From NCBI GenBank assembly GCA_012512665.1, contig JAAZDU010000318.1:1-22355 (forward strand): a stretch of DNA of 22,355 nucleotides. Reading direction: 5' to 3'. A program made the translations under genes and the position numbers. Positions 22,292 through 22,355 of the stretch are shown in pieces. The notes under the pieces are model-generated. The model had not been told where the DNA came from. It saw only the letters and a list, made by a program, of their open reading frames with translations, and did no database searches. This DNA is from Bacillota bacterium (lineage in GTDB: Bacteria > Bacillota > Dethiobacteria > DTU022 > JAAZDU01). The stretch's first letter is position 1; each line of letters opens with the position of its first letter.

Positions 22292-22319
22292 ATTATAGCA
22301 AATTCTAAAAAAAAAGCAA
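22292..22319 (-). promoter_or_regulatory. Promoter of the aminotransferase T-box transcript
   Basis: The minus strand has TTGCTT (22314-22319), a 16-base spacer and TATAAT (22292-22297). The same TTGCTT and TGCTATAAT boxes drive the Phe T-box at 12382-12410. Confidence 0.78.
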
Positions 22320-22355
22320 GGTTTTTAAACAAGATATGTAGTTATTCTGTGATAA

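Noticed and set aside
1..22355. CRISPR arrays, insertion sequences, phage genes or toxin-antitoxin pairs
   Set aside because: I saw no regularly spaced repeats, transposase or integrase motifs, or paired small toxin-like genes anywhere in the window.

Overview
The window reads as a single chromosomal block from an endospore-forming, Gram-positive Clostridia-type bacterium (Bacillota), probably anaerobic. The evidence is the sporulation genes (spoVG, the anti-sigma-F factor gene fin, an alpha/beta-type small acid-soluble spore protein), two T-box leaders, Bacillus/Clostridia gene order (ispE, spoVG, glmU, prs, ctc/L25, pth, then fin-mfd), strong AAGGAGG ribosome sites with some GTG/TTG starts, and a selenium/sulfur trafficking trio found mostly in anaerobes. 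The species cannot be fixed from this sequence. Every gene lies on the minus strand except yedF.

Layout from left to right. (1) 1-122: tRNA-Val(CAC) with a consensus promoter. (2) 128-1941: a three-gene membrane operon, DUF421/YetF - DUF4363 - DUF421/YetF. (3) 2023-4424: a divergent cluster with a cysteine desulfurase-like protein and a DUF3343 protein on the minus strand and yedF on the plus strand. (4) 4468-5848: an ArsR-type regulator with a promoter/operator palindrome, followed by an ABC gene that looks like an in-frame deletion fusion of an ATPase with the tail of its permease. (5) 5903-6078: tRNA-Ala(CGC) with promoter and terminator. (6) 6122-10012: mfd and fin. (7) 10119-12410: aroF-pheA behind a Phe-type T-box leader and a second, unexplained terminator. 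(8) 12451-18574: the core block pth, ctc/L25, prs, glmU, spoVG, a nucleotidyltransferase and ispE. (9) 18571-20256: pncB and pncA for NAD salvage. (10) 20312-20553: a spore SASP. (11) 20668-22319: a PLP aminotransferase behind a second T-box whose specifier reads as an Ala codon.

Functionally the block is mostly housekeeping: cell-wall precursor (GlmU), PRPP (Prs), isoprenoids (IspE), translation quality control (Pth, L25), transcription-coupled repair (Mfd) and NAD salvage. The two amino-acid operons, for Phe and probably Ala supply, are wired to tRNA charging. The points most worth a second look are the apparent ABC ATPase-permease fusion, the tandem terminators in the aroF leader, the Ala-type T-box on an aminotransferase, and the divergent YedF/DUF3343/desulfurase set. 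I did not see a CRISPR array, phage genes, transposase or an obvious new defence system.
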